A stretch of DNA of 64,000 nt from Streptococcus suis (GCF_019794555.1 NZ_JAIMEP010000009.1:1-64000), one strand, 5' to 3'; counted from the stretch's first letter, positions 47,338-57,078 are shown. Notes: generated from the letters alone by a model not told the origin. A program made the numbers and translations.

Positions 47338-47727
47338 TTAAAGGCGATTTTGACGTTCCTTTTCCAAGTAATGATATCTGTACATTGCAAAGTGTTCAAT
47401 AAGACGGTAACCAAATCCGCCGAGTATGATGAATATTATAATTACAAATAATTGTGTTAAAGTGGTTTGAAAGAAAAATTTCATCACAATGGATATGACT
47501 ACAAAACCCAAAACCCACCACCAAAGAGTCTGTAAAGGAGTATATTGCCCATTTTCATCATAAATCTTATTTGAAATATATATACTATAAACAGTTAGGT
47601 TTCCTAAGACAATGAGAAAATAGGACACAAACGGATTTGGAAAAAGTGAATATAGGAAAAAATTACCTAAAATTGTTAAAGTGAGTAACCATAAGAAAGT
47701 TGGCACTTTTAGGATGAAGTATTTCAT
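47338..47727 (-). CDS. Four-helix membrane protein, unknown
   Basis: A 129-residue protein starting MKYFILKVPTFLWLLTLTIL; GGAGGTGA lies 6 bases before this ATG, which is why an earlier in-frame ATG at 47775 is not chosen. It has four hydrophobic helices and a basic tail (HYLEKERQNRL). I do not recognise the family. Confidence 0.65.
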   Translation of the reverse strand: MKYFILKVPTFLWLLTLTILGNFFLYSLFPNPFVSYFLIVLGNLTVYSIYISNKIYDENGQYTPLQTLWWWVLGFVVISIVMKFFFQTTLTQLFVIIIFIILGGFGYRLIEHFAMYRYHYLEKERQNRL

Positions 47728-47789
47728 TCCATCACCTCCCAAAATTAGTATATCAAATAGTAAATAGGGAGACAAGTATTTATGTGTTT

Positions 47790-48218
47790 TTATTGGCCAG
47801 AAGTATTTTCAGAAGCTCCGCTAGTCACTTCTTCACTGGAAGTTGTAGTTGAACTTGTTTCAGTGCTTGTTCCTGTTGAGGAGGAATCAGTAGAAGCAGA
47901 GGAGACTTCTGATGTTGCTGTTGAGCTACTTGTAGCTGTTTGAGTCGTCTCATCTGCTGTTGATGTAGAGGAGTCAGTTGAAGAACTACTGGTCGTTCCT
48001 TCTTGACTAGAACTTTGTGTAACAGTACTAGAAGGCACTTGTACAGTTGAGCTGCTTGTATTTGACACTGATTGAGCAGATGATTTGGAGCTAAAAGTGT
48101 AAATTGTAATACATGCAGTAATAATCCCTAGAATGGATCCAATAAAGGTCAGAACCTTTTGGAAATGGGAAAGACCAGCGACTTTTGTTGTTTTTTCTTT
48201 TTTTGTACGTGTATTCAT
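47790..48218 (-). CDS. Ser/Thr-rich membrane-anchored protein
   Basis: A 142-residue protein with a basic N-terminus (MNTRTKKEKTTKVAGLSHFQ), one transmembrane helix (VLTFIGSILGIITACITIYT) and about 90 residues that are almost wholly Ser, Thr, Gln and Glu. No sorting motif is present; the tail would lie outside the membrane. The low-complexity tail suggests a cell-wall-spanning stalk or a glycosylated region (inference). Confidence 0.65.
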   Translation of the reverse strand: MNTRTKKEKTTKVAGLSHFQKVLTFIGSILGIITACITIYTFSSKSSAQSVSNTSSSTVQVPSSTVTQSSSQEGTTSSSSTDSSTSTADETTQTATSSSTATSEVSSASTDSSSTGTSTETSSTTTSSEEVTSGASENTSGQ

Positions 48219-48330
48219 GTTATACCTCCGAACCTAGTGTACGAAATGAAGTTTAAATCTAACTTAAAGAGTGGAAACAAGATGTGAAACGTGATAAAAT
48301 AGGACTATTGCAAACAAAGGAATGAAAATA

Positions 48331-49473
48331 ATGATCTATTTCGATAACGCAGCCACAACACAGACTCATCCAGAAGTTATTAAAACGTACACGGAAGTTG
48401 CTACGAAAATTTGGGGAAATCCCTCCAGCCTGCACAATCTTGGCACTCAGGCGACACGAATCCTAGAAGCATCCCGTAAGCAAATAGCAGAGCTATTGGG
48501 GAAAGAAAGCAAGGAAATCTTTTTTACTTCAGGCGGTACAGAAGGTGATAACTGGGTCATTAAAGGTGTCGCATTTGAGAAGGCACATCTGGGTAAGCAC
48601 ATCATCGTTTCAGCTATCGAGCATCCAGCGGTAAAAGAGTCAGCACTTTGGCTCAAAACACAAGGTTTTGAGGTGGATTTGGCTCCGGTCAATGCCCAAG
48701 GTTTTGTTGATGTTTCTGCCTTAGAAAGCTTGATTCGTCCAGAAACTACATTGGTTTCTATCATGGCCGTCAACAATGAAATTGGTGCCATTCAGCCCAT
48801 TCAGGAAATTTCACAACTCCTAGCTGATAAGCCAACCATTTCCTTCCATGTGGATGCTGTGCAGGCTATCGGCAAGGTGCCGACGGAACGGTATTTGACA
48901 GACCGAGTTGATTTTGCTAGTTTTTCAGGTCACAAATTCCACTCTGTCAGAGGAGTAGGTTTCGTCTATATTAAAGCTGGCAAGAAAATCGCTCCGCTAT
49001 TGACAGGAGGAGGACAGGAAAGCGACAAACGCTCAACAACTGAAAATGTGGCAGGTATCGCAGCGACAGCTAAGGCGCTCCGCTTGACCCTGGACAAGGC
49101 AGCAGATAGCCAGAAGCAACTGGCAGCTATGAAGCAGATTCTGGTGGATGAATTGAGCAAGTATCAAGATGTGACGGTCTTTTCTGGAATGGAAAACTTT
49201 GTACCTAGTATTTTGACCTTTGGAATTAAGAATATTCGTGGTGAGGTCATTGTTCATGCTTTTGAGGACCATCAGATTTACATTTCGACAACCTCAGCCT
49301 GCTCGTCTAAGGCAGGGAAACCTGCGGGTACACTAATTGCCATGGGCGTTCCTCAGAAGTTGGCACAAACTGCAGTCCGTGTCAGCTTGGATGATGACAA
49401 CGATATGGGGCAAATCGAACAATTCCTCACAATTTTTAAACAAATTTATCACAATACACAGAAAGTAAGGTAG
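48331..49473 (+). CDS. Cysteine desulfurase (NifS/IscS family)
   Basis: A 380-residue PLP enzyme that releases sulfur from cysteine. It begins [16 protein letters not shown]. The PLP-lysine is in [20 protein letters not shown] and the active Cys in [19 protein letters not shown] is 9 bases before ATG 48331, better than the ATG at 48322. It is followed one base later by thiI, to which it should supply persulfide sulfur for tRNA 4-thiouridine. Confidence 0.92.
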   Translation: MIYFDNAATTQTHPEVIKTYTEVATKIWGNPSSLHNLGTQATRILEASRKQIAELLGKESKEIFFTSGGTEGDNWVIKGVAFEKAHLGKHIIVSAIEHPAVKESALWLKTQGFEVDLAPVNAQGFVDVSALESLIRPETTLVSIMAVNNEIGAIQPIQEISQLLADKPTISFHVDAVQAIGKVPTERYLTDRVDFASFSGHKFHSVRGVGFVYIKAGKKIAPLLTGGGQESDKRSTTENVAGIAATAKALRLTLDKAADSQKQLAAMKQILVDELSKYQDVTVFSGMENFVPSILTFGIKNIRGEVIVHAFEDHQIYISTTSACSSKAGKPAGTLIAMGVPQKLAQTAVRVSLDDDNDMGQIEQFLTIFKQIYHNTQKVR

Positions 49474-49474
49474 A

Positions 49475-50692
49475 ATGAACTATTCAGAAATTATGATTCG
49501 CTATGGCGAATTGTCAACTAAAGGGAAAAACAAGATGCGGTTTGTCAACAAACTCCGCAATAATATCAAGCATGTCCTTTCTGTTTACCCAGAAGTGACC
49601 GTTTATTTTGACCGTGACCGTGGTCATGTCTATTTGAATGGGGCGGATTATCAGGACGTTTCAGCTTCTTTGAAGAAGATTTTTGGGATCCAAAATTTCG
49701 CACCGTCTTATAAGATTGAAAAGTCTGTTCCAGCTTTGAAAGAAGCGGTTGTGGAAATAATGCAGACCATTTACAAGGAAGGGATGACCTTCAAGATTGC
49801 TGCGCGTCGTAGTGACCACAATTTTGAATTGGACAGCCGTGACCTTAACCAAGTCCTTGGAGATGCAGTTTTTACAGCTATTCCAAATGTACAGGTACAA
49901 ATGAAGTCACCAGATATTACTCTGCGAGTGGAGATTCGTCCGGACGCTGCTTATATTTCCCATGAAGAAATCAAGGGGGCAGGTGGTCTGCCAGTTGGAA
50001 CATCTGGAAAAGGAACGCTTATGTTATCAGGTGGTATTGATTCGCCTGTTGCGGGCTATTTGGCTCTCAAACGTGGGGTTGAAATCGAAGCCCTCCACTT
50101 TGCTAGTCCGCCTTATACGAGTCCAGGTGCACTTAAGAAAGCCCATGATTTGACTCGTAAATTGACTGCCTTTGGTGGTAATATCACCTTTATCGAAGTG
50201 CCTTTTACAGAAATTCAGGAAGAAATCAAGGAAAAAGCACCTGAAGCTTATTTGATGACCTTGACACGTCGCTTCATGATGCGGATTACAGACCGAGTTC
50301 GTGAAGAACGTGGTGCCATGGTTATTATCAATGGTGAAAGTCTAGGACAGGTGGCAAGTCAAACCTTGGAATCGATGCAGGCTATCAATGCGGTGACCAA
50401 TACACCTGTTATCCGTCCAGTCGTTACCATGGACAAGCTGGAAATCATTGATATTGCTCAAGAAATTGATACCTTTGAAATTTCAATCCAGCCATTTGAG
50501 GATTGCTGTACCATCTTTGCCCCTGACCGTCCAAAAACCAACCCGAAAATCAAACATGTCGAGCAGTACGAAGCTCGTATGGATGTAGAAGGATTGGTAG
50601 AACGAGCTGTGGCTGGGATTATCGTAACTGAAATCACACCGAAAGAGGAAGTGAAAGACGAAGTGGATAGTTTGATTGAAGACTTACTGTAG
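49475..50692 (+). CDS. tRNA 4-thiouridine synthase ThiI
   Basis: A 405-residue enzyme that adenylates and thiolates U8 of tRNA. The N-terminal ferredoxin-like and THUMP domains (to about 165) precede the PP-loop [20 protein letters not shown]. The C-terminal rhodanese domain of E. coli ThiI is missing, as in other Firmicutes, which depend on a dedicated cysteine desulfurase such as the neighbour. [10 protein letters not shown] near the end is conserved. Confidence 0.95.
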   Translation: MNYSEIMIRYGELSTKGKNKMRFVNKLRNNIKHVLSVYPEVTVYFDRDRGHVYLNGADYQDVSASLKKIFGIQNFAPSYKIEKSVPALKEAVVEIMQTIYKEGMTFKIAARRSDHNFELDSRDLNQVLGDAVFTAIPNVQVQMKSPDITLRVEIRPDAAYISHEEIKGAGGLPVGTSGKGTLMLSGGIDSPVAGYLALKRGVEIEALHFASPPYTSPGALKKAHDLTRKLTAFGGNITFIEVPFTEIQEEIKEKAPEAYLMTLTRRFMMRITDRVREERGAMVIINGESLGQVASQTLESMQAINAVTNTPVIRPVVTMDKLEIIDIAQEIDTFEISIQPFEDCCTIFAPDRPKTNPKIKHVEQYEARMDVEGLVERAVAGIIVTEITPKEEVKDEVDSLIEDLL

Positions 50693-50717
50693 CATACAAT
50701 TATTTCGACATACATGT

Positions 50718-50744
50718 AAATCCAGTTATTGCTGGATTTTTTAG
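50718..50744 (+). terminator. Terminator after thiI
   Basis: AAATCCAG (50718-50725), loop TTATTG, CTGGATTT (50732-50739) and further T. Confidence 0.75.
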
Positions 50745-50774
50745 TTCGAATCGTTCGGAAAAATCGAATTTTTG

Positions 50775-50783
50775 TGGTATAAT
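50775..50783 (+). promoter_or_regulatory. Promoter of brnQ
   Basis: Extended -10 TGGTATAAT with TATAAT at 50778-50783; the -35 is weak. Confidence 0.55.
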
Positions 50784-50814
50784 GGACTTTCGAAAAAGAT
50801 ATGAAGGAGTTTTT

Positions 50815-52143
50815 ATGAAAAAAGGAGCCTTAACAGGTTTACTACTGTTTGGTATGTTTTTTGGTGCAGGAAATTTGATATTTCCTCCAGCGCTCGGTAT
50901 TTTGTCTGGTGAATATTTCTGGCCAGCCATTTTAGGATTTGTTGTATCTGGTGTCGGTATTGCCGTGATTGCTTTGATTGTAGGAACACTCAACCCTAAA
51001 GGGTACGTGCATGAGATCTCACGTAAGATTTCACCCTTGTTTGCTACTGTTTATCTTGTTGCCTTGTACTTGGCAATTGGACCATTTTTTGCAATTCCAC
51101 GTACAGCTACAACGTCATTTGAGGTTGGAATTGCTCCATTGTTGGGTGAAGCAAACCTTGGAATTTGGCTATTTGGTTTTACAGCTCTCTACTTTGTGGC
51201 AGCCTACCTGATTGCCCTTAATCCTTCTCAGATTTTGAATAGTATTGGACGAATTTTAACTCCAGTATTCGCTATTTTGATTGTTATTTTGGTTGTTCTA
51301 GGAGCTATCAAGTATGGTTCGACCAGTCCTCTGCCAGCTGCAGAAGCTTACTCAGCTGGACAGGCTTTTGGTACAGGATTTATTGAAGGATATAACACTT
51401 TGGATGCACTTGCCTCTATCGCCTTTAGTGTGGTAGCTGTTAATACCTTGAAACAACTTGGTTTTTCAAGCAAAAAGGAATATGTTTCTACAATTTGGTC
51501 AGTTGGTTTAGTCGTTGCTTTAGCCTTCTCAGCTCTGTATGTTGGTTTGGCTTTCCTAGGAAATCATTTCCCTGTTCCGTCTGATGTATTGGCATCTAAG
51601 GAAATCCACAAAGGCGTTTACGTTTTATCTCAAGCAACCCAAGCCATCTTTGGACCAAGTGCGCAGATTTTCTTGGCTGCTATGGTTATCGTAACCTGCT
51701 TCACTACAACAGCTGGTTTGATTGTGTCTTCTGGTGAATTTTTCGCTGAGCGTTTTCCACGTTTTAGCTACAAAGTATATGCGACTGTCTTTACCTTGAT
51801 TGGTTTTGGTATTGCCAATCTTGGTTTGAGTAAGATTATTGCCTTCTCTATTCCAGTTCTTTTGATTCTGTATCCAATTACCATCTGTATTGTTTTAATT
51901 ACTATTGTCAATAAATTTGTTCCTCTGTCAAAACCTGGTATGCAACTGACAGTTGGTGTGGTGACAGTCTTGGCCCTGGTAGAAGTCTTGGCTGGACAAT
52001 TTGGCTGGTTAGGAATTTCAAACCTAATTGGAGCTCTGCCATTTGCCGAACAATCCTTATCATGGATAACGCCAGCAGTGGTTGGCATCCTGCTCTCGCT
52101 CTTCTTGCCGAACAAACAGACCAGCGAAAGCTTTGAAATGTAA
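50815..52143 (+). CDS. Branched-chain amino acid transport carrier BrnQ
   Basis: A 442-residue LIVCS-family transporter importing Leu, Ile and Val with a cation. It begins MKKGALTGLLLFGMFFGAGN, the family signature LIFPPALG follows, and about 12 hydrophobic helices span the length. AAGGAG precedes ATG 50815; a longer in-frame start overlaps the promoter and is rejected. Confidence 0.92.
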   Translation: MKKGALTGLLLFGMFFGAGNLIFPPALGILSGEYFWPAILGFVVSGVGIAVIALIVGTLNPKGYVHEISRKISPLFATVYLVALYLAIGPFFAIPRTATTSFEVGIAPLLGEANLGIWLFGFTALYFVAAYLIALNPSQILNSIGRILTPVFAILIVILVVLGAIKYGSTSPLPAAEAYSAGQAFGTGFIEGYNTLDALASIAFSVVAVNTLKQLGFSSKKEYVSTIWSVGLVVALAFSALYVGLAFLGNHFPVPSDVLASKEIHKGVYVLSQATQAIFGPSAQIFLAAMVIVTCFTTTAGLIVSSGEFFAERFPRFSYKVYATVFTLIGFGIANLGLSKIIAFSIPVLLILYPITICIVLITIVNKFVPLSKPGMQLTVGVVTVLALVEVLAGQFGWLGISNLIGALPFAEQSLSWITPAVVGILLSLFLPNKQTSESFEM

Positions 52144-52154
52144 AAAAATCATAC

Positions 52155-52189
52155 AAAACACTTGCATTTGCAAGTGTTTTTGTTATAAT
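52155..52189 (+). promoter_or_regulatory. brnQ terminator overlapping the rplU promoter
   Basis: AAAACACTTGCA (52155-52166) and TGCAAGTGTTTT (52169-52180) form the brnQ terminator. TTGCAT at 52162-52167 inside it is the -35 for TATAAT at 52184-52189 (16-bp spacer). Confidence 0.65.
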
Positions 52190-52191
52190 AG

Positions 52192-52318
52192 GACTGTTGA
52201 CTATGCACACCTGTGCAACCGCTCGATTACCGTTTTTTCAAAAATAAGTGGTTCGTCCCACGGTACTAGGCGAGTCTTCACAAAAAATTCGGGCAAGACC
52301 CAAAAATCATAGGAGGTG
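52192..52318 (+). ncRNA. L21 ribosomal protein leader
   Basis: A 5' leader of about 125 bases before rplU with nested pairing: GACTGTTGAC..., GGTTCGTCCCACGG and GGCGAGTCTTC, matching the position and general form of the Firmicute L21 leader. The call is by position and partial motif. Confidence 0.55.
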
Positions 52319-52322
52319 CATA

Positions 52323-52637
52323 ATGAGCACATACGCAATCATTAAAACTGGCGGCAAACAAGTTAAAGTTGAAGTCGGTCAAGCTATCTACGTTGAAAAA
52401 TTGAACGTTGAAGCAGGTCAAGAAGTTACTTTCGAAGAAGTAGTTCTTGTTGGTGGTGAGAAAACTGTTGTGGGTACTCCACTTGTAGCAGGCGCTACTG
52501 TTGTTGGTACTGTTGAAAAACAAGGTAAACAGAAAAAAGTTGTTACCTTCAAGTACAAACCTAAAAAAGGTAGCCACCGCAAACAAGGTCACCGTCAACC
52601 TTACACAAAAGTTGTTATCAACGCTATCAACGCTTAA
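52323..52637 (+). CDS. 50S ribosomal protein L21
   Basis: A 104-residue protein: [20 protein letters not shown], then [20 protein letters not shown] and a basic [28 protein letters not shown] precedes the ATG. rpmA follows 45 bases later. Confidence 0.97.
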   Translation: MSTYAIIKTGGKQVKVEVGQAIYVEKLNVEAGQEVTFEEVVLVGGEKTVVGTPLVAGATVVGTVEKQGKQKKVVTFKYKPKKGSHRKQGHRQPYTKVVINAINA

Positions 52638-52682
52638 GGCGTAGCTTGAAGCAATCATTACAGAAATTCGGAGGAATAACAT

Positions 52683-52976
52683 ATGTTAAACTTGAATCTT
52701 GCTAACTTGCAATTTATGGCCCACAAAAAAGGTGGAGGTTCAACGTCAAACGGTCGTGACTCACAAGCGAAACGCCTTGGTGCGAAAGCTGCTGACGGCC
52801 AAACTGTATCAGGTGGTTCAATTCTTTACCGTCAACGTGGTACAAAAATCTACCCAGGAGCTAACGTAGGTCGTGGTGGAGATGACACTCTTTACGCTAA
52901 AGTAGAAGGCGTTGTACGCTTCGAACGTAAAGGTCGCGATAAGAAACAAGTATCTGTTTACCCAATCGCAAAATAA
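52683..52976 (+). CDS. 50S ribosomal protein L27 with cleavable N-terminus
   Basis: A 97-residue protein. The mature part starts near [20 protein letters not shown] and is preceded by [10 protein letters not shown], the Firmicute extension that the protease Prp removes. CGGAGGAA lies before ATG 52683 and none before the internal ATG, so the extension is translated. In many Firmicutes prp is encoded between rplU and rpmA; here only 45 bases separate them. Confidence 0.97.
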   Translation: MLNLNLANLQFMAHKKGGGSTSNGRDSQAKRLGAKAADGQTVSGGSILYRQRGTKIYPGANVGRGGDDTLYAKVEGVVRFERKGRDKKQVSVYPIAK

Positions 52977-53035
52977 GTCTGAAAATGGCTTAACAATAGG
53001 CTTTCCGAGATTTCGGAAGGCCTGTTTTTTTGTTT

Positions 53036-53056
53036 TGATACCCACCGTGATACCCA
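53036..53056. repeat. Paired TGATACCCA repeats beside an integrase remnant
   Basis: TGATACCCA at 53036-53044 and 53048-53056, 12-bp period, immediately beyond the stop of the minus-strand integrase remnant. Candidate arm-type sites of a vanished element. Confidence 0.4.
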
Positions 53057-53060
53057 AATT

Positions 53061-53280
53061 TTAAAAACCAATGTAGGAAGCGAACTTATCAGCAACTTCA
53101 TTCTTTGCTTTTTGAGTGACATGGCATAGATGTCTATGGTGGTTTGGATGTTCTTGTGACCTAATGTTTCCTGCACTTTCTTGATGGTGGAATCAGCTTT
53201 AAAGAGTAGGGAGCAGTGGATGCGTTGGGAGCCGTGTGGTGTAATGCGTTTGAAGTCTAGGTGTTTTCTCCAAACATTTG
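53061..53280 (-). pseudogene. Tyrosine integrase C-terminal remnant
   Basis: On the minus strand, LDFKRITPHGSQRIHCSLLF continues KADSTIKKVQETLGHKNIQT and TIDIYA, covering the H-x-x-R, LGH and Tyr boxes. After IYA the frame shifts; one missing base explains it, because the next frame reads VTQKAKNEVADKFASYIGF and stops at 53061. The N-terminal three quarters are gone. It marks an old integration event at rpmA. The rest of the gap to 53495 holds nothing I can name. Confidence 0.75.
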
Positions 53281-53495
53281 AAAAATCAATCTTTTGATTG
53301 CCATTTTTTTAATGATTAGAAAAAGATACTATCCAACTTTGGACTGATGATTGTTGAAATGTGTGTTTTAACCCTTGGTCTTTCACCCTTTTCTAGGTTG
53401 GTATAGAAGTGACGCTTTATGGTGTAATTTGAAGTCTCCCAAAATCTGCATATTTCTGGTATAATAGAAAAAGTAGTATAAAAGAGGATTTCACG

Positions 53496-54410
53496 ATGAA
53501 TATTCAACAATTACGATACGTAGTGGCTATTGCTAATAGTGGAACGTTTCGAGAAGCAGCGGAAAAGATGTATGTTTCTCAGCCAAGTTTATCCATTTCC
53601 ATTAAAGATTTGGAAACAGAGCTTGGTTTTCAAATCTTTAGTCGAACCAGTTCTGGCACCTTTTTAACGCAAAAAGGGATGGATTTTTATGAAAAAGCTC
53701 AAAATTTGGTAAAAGGTTTTGATCAGTTTGAACATCTTTATTTGCAACCTGAAGAAGGTGAGAAAACTTTTTCTATTTCTAGTCAACACTATGATTTTTT
53801 ACCTCCATTGATTACCGAGTTTTCGAGACAACATCCACAATATCCTCATTTTCGTATTTTTGAATCAACCACAGCACAAATTTTAGATGAGGTTGCCCAA
53901 GGATATAGTGAATTAGGTATTATCTATTTAAATGATAAAAATACGAAAGGTATTATGCAAAAGTTAGATAAACTTCATTTGCAAGCGATTGATTTATCTG
54001 ATTTCCAAACACATATCTACCTTCGGGAAGACCATCCCTTGACAAATAAAGAGGAGATTGAACCAACAGATTTGGTTGGTTTACCAACTGTTCGATTTAC
54101 CCAAGAGAAGGAAGCCTATCTATATTATTCAGAAAATCTGATTGACACCTCTGACTCATCAGTAGTTTTTGATGTGACAGATCGAGCTACCTTAAATGGC
54201 ATTTTAGAACGTACAGACGCTTATGCGACTGGTTCGGGTTACTTGGATGATGAGAGTGTGAATGGGATTACAGTAATACCATTTAAAGGAAAAGTTGACA
54301 ATCGCATGGTCTACGTTAAACGTGCGAGTGATGAATTGAGTCAATGCGCACAGGATTTTGTGGAGACTATGCAGTCATATTTTGATAAAAAGAAGGAAGA
54401 ACATGCGTAA
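53496..54410 (+). CDS. LysR-family regulator (MtaR/CpsY-like)
   Basis: A 304-residue regulator. The N-terminal winged HTH is MNIQQLRYVVAIANSGTFRE with AAEKMYVSQPSLSISIKDLE, and the C-terminal domain is the two-lobed effector-binding fold. Sequence style and the 8-base overlap with lspA fit the streptococcal MtaR/CpsY group, which controls methionine uptake or cell-surface genes in relatives; the specific target here is inference. A TATAAT-like box (tggTATAATag) lies about 37 bases before the start. Confidence 0.82.
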   Translation: MNIQQLRYVVAIANSGTFREAAEKMYVSQPSLSISIKDLETELGFQIFSRTSSGTFLTQKGMDFYEKAQNLVKGFDQFEHLYLQPEEGEKTFSISSQHYDFLPPLITEFSRQHPQYPHFRIFESTTAQILDEVAQGYSELGIIYLNDKNTKGIMQKLDKLHLQAIDLSDFQTHIYLREDHPLTNKEEIEPTDLVGLPTVRFTQEKEAYLYYSENLIDTSDSSVVFDVTDRATLNGILERTDAYATGSGYLDDESVNGITVIPFKGKVDNRMVYVKRASDELSQCAQDFVETMQSYFDKKKEEHA

Positions 54411-54867
54411 ATTTGGGTTTCCGCTCCTTGCGGCGGTTTTAATTGCTATTGATCAATATGTGAAAGCTTGGACAGTTGCGAATATTGAGTTAGATTCAGT
54501 AAGGGAATTTTTACCTGGTTTCATGAGTTTGGCCTATTTGCGCAATTATGGTGCAGCTTGGTCGATTTTGCAAAATCAACAATGGTTTTTTACGATTGTA
54601 ACCATTATTGTATTGATTGGGCTAGTTTGGTACTATATTCGACAAATAAAAGGAAGTCTATGGACATTATTCAGTCTTTCTTTGATGATGGCTGGAGCTT
54701 TGGGTAACTTTATTGACCGTGTTCGTTTGGGGTATGTTGTTGATATGTTTCACCTGGATTTTATAAATTTTCCGATTTTTAATGTCGCTGATATGTGCTT
54801 GTCGGTTGGGGTTGGATTGTTATTTATATGTATATTGAAAGAAGAGTATGATGGAAATAAAGGTTGA
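54403..54867 (+). CDS. Lipoprotein signal peptidase
   Basis: A 154-residue four-helix aspartic protease that removes lipoprotein signal peptides. The family blocks LIAIDQYVKAW, YLRNYGAAWSI, AGALGNFIDRVRLGYVVDMF and FNVADMCLSVG contain the two catalytic Asp residues. The start ATG 54403 (MRKFGFPLLAAVL) lies inside the end of the regulator gene. rluD begins 20 bases before its stop. Confidence 0.95.
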   Translation: MRKFGFPLLAAVLIAIDQYVKAWTVANIELDSVREFLPGFMSLAYLRNYGAAWSILQNQQWFFTIVTIIVLIGLVWYYIRQIKGSLWTLFSLSLMMAGALGNFIDRVRLGYVVDMFHLDFINFPIFNVADMCLSVGVGLLFICILKEEYDGNKG

Positions 54868-55750
54868 AACAGGCGGTGTTCGTCTGGATAAGGCATTGTC
54901 AGAATTGACAGAATTATCTCGTTCGGTGGCAAATGACCAAATCAAGGCTGGTCAGGTATTGGTCAATGGTCAAGTAAAGAAGGCAAAATATACTGTACAA
55001 GAAGGGGATATCATTACCTATCAAGTACCAGAAATTGAAGAAATTGATTATGTCGCTGAAGATATTCCTTTAGATATTGTTTATCAAGATGAAGATGTCG
55101 CTGTTGTCAACAAACCTCAAGGAATGGTTGTGCACCCCTCAGCTGGGCATACTTCCGGGACCTTAGTTAATGCTCTTCTATACCATGTCAAAGACTTGTC
55201 TGGCATCAACGGTGTCCTTCGTCCTGGGATTGTTCATCGAATTGATAAGGATACCTCAGGTTTATTAATGATTGCTAAAAATGATGAGGCCCATACAAAA
55301 CTTGCAGCTGAATTGAAAGATAAAAAATCCCTTCGCAAGTATTGGGCCATTGTACATGGAAACCTTCCTAATGATCGTGGAGTCATTGAAGCTCCTATTG
55401 GTCGTTCTGAAAAGGATCGTAAGAAACAGGCTGTGACGGCAAAAGGGAAAGAAGCGGTCACGAGATTCCAAGTATTGGAACGATTTGGTGACTATACCTT
55501 AGTTGAATTGACATTAGAAACAGGTAGAACCCACCAAATTCGGGTTCACATGGCTTATATTGGTCATCCAGTTGCTGGGGATGAAGTTTATGGTCCGCGA
55601 AAAACGTTAAAAGGACATGGCCAATTTCTCCATGCCAGAACTCTTGGATTCACTCATCCGAGAACTGGAGAAGTAGTTGATTTTACAGCAGAAGCGCCAG
55701 CTATTTTTCAAGATACACTAGAATATCTCCGTCGAATTGCTAAAGGCTAG
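54848..55750 (+). CDS. Ribosomal large subunit pseudouridine synthase (RluD type)
   Basis: A 300-residue enzyme. The N-terminal S4 domain (GGVRLDKALSELTELSRSVA) is followed by the catalytic domain with HRIDKDTSGLLMIAKN containing the active Asp, and ETGRTHQIRVHMAYIGHPVA. Start is either of two consecutive ATG codons at 54848/54851. Co-transcribed with lspA, a common streptococcal pair. Confidence 0.92.
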   Translation: MMEIKVETGGVRLDKALSELTELSRSVANDQIKAGQVLVNGQVKKAKYTVQEGDIITYQVPEIEEIDYVAEDIPLDIVYQDEDVAVVNKPQGMVVHPSAGHTSGTLVNALLYHVKDLSGINGVLRPGIVHRIDKDTSGLLMIAKNDEAHTKLAAELKDKKSLRKYWAIVHGNLPNDRGVIEAPIGRSEKDRKKQAVTAKGKEAVTRFQVLERFGDYTLVELTLETGRTHQIRVHMAYIGHPVAGDEVYGPRKTLKGHGQFLHARTLGFTHPRTGEVVDFTAEAPAIFQDTLEYLRRIAKG

Positions 55751-55877
55751 GGTGTTCGAAAACAGACTATTCTCTGAAAAAATAGTGAAAATTTCACTTT
55801 GGTGAATGGTTTTGCCTACTTGCTCATTTTTTAAAAAGATGATAGACTAGTACAGATAACATTTGAGGAGAGAATGA

Positions 55878-56216
55878 ATGGAAACTTTACCAAATTGCCC
55901 AAAATGCAATTCTGAATACGTTTATGAGGATGGAGCACTATTAGTTTGCCCTGAATGTGCCTATGAATGGAACCCAGCTGATGTGGCTGAAGAAGAAAAC
56001 GGTCCGGTGGCGATTGATGCAAATGGCAATCGTTTGGCTGATGGGGATACTGTTACACTTATAAAAGACTTGAAAGTCAAGGGTGCACCTAAGGACTTGA
56101 AGCAAGGTACACGTGTAAAAGGGATTCGTATTGTCGAAGGTGACCACAACATTGATTGCAAAATCGATGGGTTCGGTGCGATGAAGTTAAAATCTGAGTT
56201 CGTTAAGAAAATTTAG
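55878..56216 (+). CDS. PhnA/YjdM zinc-ribbon protein
   Basis: A 112-residue protein with two CxxC pairs ([23 protein letters not shown]) forming an N-terminal zinc ribbon, and a C-terminal SH3-like barrel ([20 protein letters not shown]). GAGGAGAGA precedes the ATG. Despite the name, no phosphonate role is established. A short terminator follows (GGACTGG-TTGA-CCAGTC). Confidence 0.9.
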   Translation: METLPNCPKCNSEYVYEDGALLVCPECAYEWNPADVAEEENGPVAIDANGNRLADGDTVTLIKDLKVKGAPKDLKQGTRVKGIRIVEGDHNIDCKIDGFGAMKLKSEFVKKI

Positions 56217-56271
56217 TATAGATTTGGAAAGGACTGGTTGACCAGTCTTTTCGCGTTTTTAAAAGGATATT

Positions 56272-56791
56272 ATGAAACATCAAAGTATTTTGTTTTACAG
56301 TCGGTGTCTGCTGGCTATTTTAGCTGTTACTGGTACAGCAGTTCCTTCGAATAAAGGCTGCGGTAACAATGTCAATAATGATTACCTGTGTGGTCTATCA
56401 TTTTATGTTGGCACCACTGGCCGAAGATTTTTGGCGTGTCGAAAATATACTTTGCCACTATGTTGTTCCTTTGTACTTTTTGTTAGATACCATCTTTGTA
56501 GATCAGCAGCGCCAGTATAAATGGTTTGATCCGATTTGGTGGACGTTATTACCAGTTCTGTATATGATTTTTGGGTTAATCAATGGCTTTTTCCTCAAGA
56601 TTCCAATTCCGGATGCCAAGGATAGCCCATTTGCCTATTTCTTTTTAAATGTGCCTAAATATGGCTGGTCGTATGTATTGACCTATGTAGGAATTATTTT
56701 TGCAGCATATCTTATCTGCGGATTTGGATTAGCTGGAATCAAGTGTCTACGTGTTGTGCCTAATAAACAGATTAAAAATGATTTCCACTAA
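56272..56791 (+). pseudogene. Pr6Pr-family membrane protein, frameshifted
   Basis: Frame one begins MKHQSILFYSRCLLAILAVTG at 56272 and runs only to 56518. The rest is in another frame: after about 56335 it reads QQFLRIKAAVTM, then the family-typical VVYHFMLAP and WWTLLPVLYMIFGLINGFFL to 56791. The first helices are shortened, so a small deletion with frame change is likely. The remaining part keeps about four helices. The family's function is unknown. Confidence 0.7.
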
Positions 56792-56825
56792 AAACCGAAA
56801 GTTAGTATTTTTTTCAACAAAAAAA

Positions 56826-56854
56826 TTGTCAAGGACAGTATTTTATGCTATACT
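56826..56854 (+). promoter_or_regulatory. Promoter of the pyr cluster
   Basis: TTGTCA (56826-56831), 17 bp, TATACT (56849-56854) with TGC before it (extended -10). Confidence 0.75.
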
Positions 56855-56871
56855 CTGCTTAATAAATCCTT

Positions 56872-57078
56872 TAATACCTGTCCAGAGAGGCAGACAAGGA
56901 GTCGGATGATCATTAGGCTGGTCTTGATTGTCTTTTAGTTTACTTTTGATATTGAGCAAGGTTCTCAGCATTGGGAAATAGGAAACAATGTTTTTTATTC
57001 GTTGCCATAATAATCGTAGGACTCAAAGACCATATTAGCTGATATTTTCAAAGTCTCCTTGGAAAAGGAGACTTTTTC
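56872..57078 (+). promoter_or_regulatory. PyrR-dependent attenuator of pyrR-pyrB
   Basis: The leader contains ACCTGTCCAGAGAGGCAGAC (from about 56876), the PyrR-binding loop with core TCCAGAGAG. The terminator is AAAGTCTCCTT (57050-57060), loop GGAA, AAGGAGACTTT (57065-57075) and more T, 20 bases before pyrR. With uridine nucleotides bound, PyrR should hold the binding loop and let the terminator form. Confidence 0.85.

Noticed and set aside
52958-53176. Minus-strand 72-residue frame over the integrase remnant
   Set aside because: It is the frameshifted end of the remnant, not a separate gene; its later part is out of frame with the integrase.
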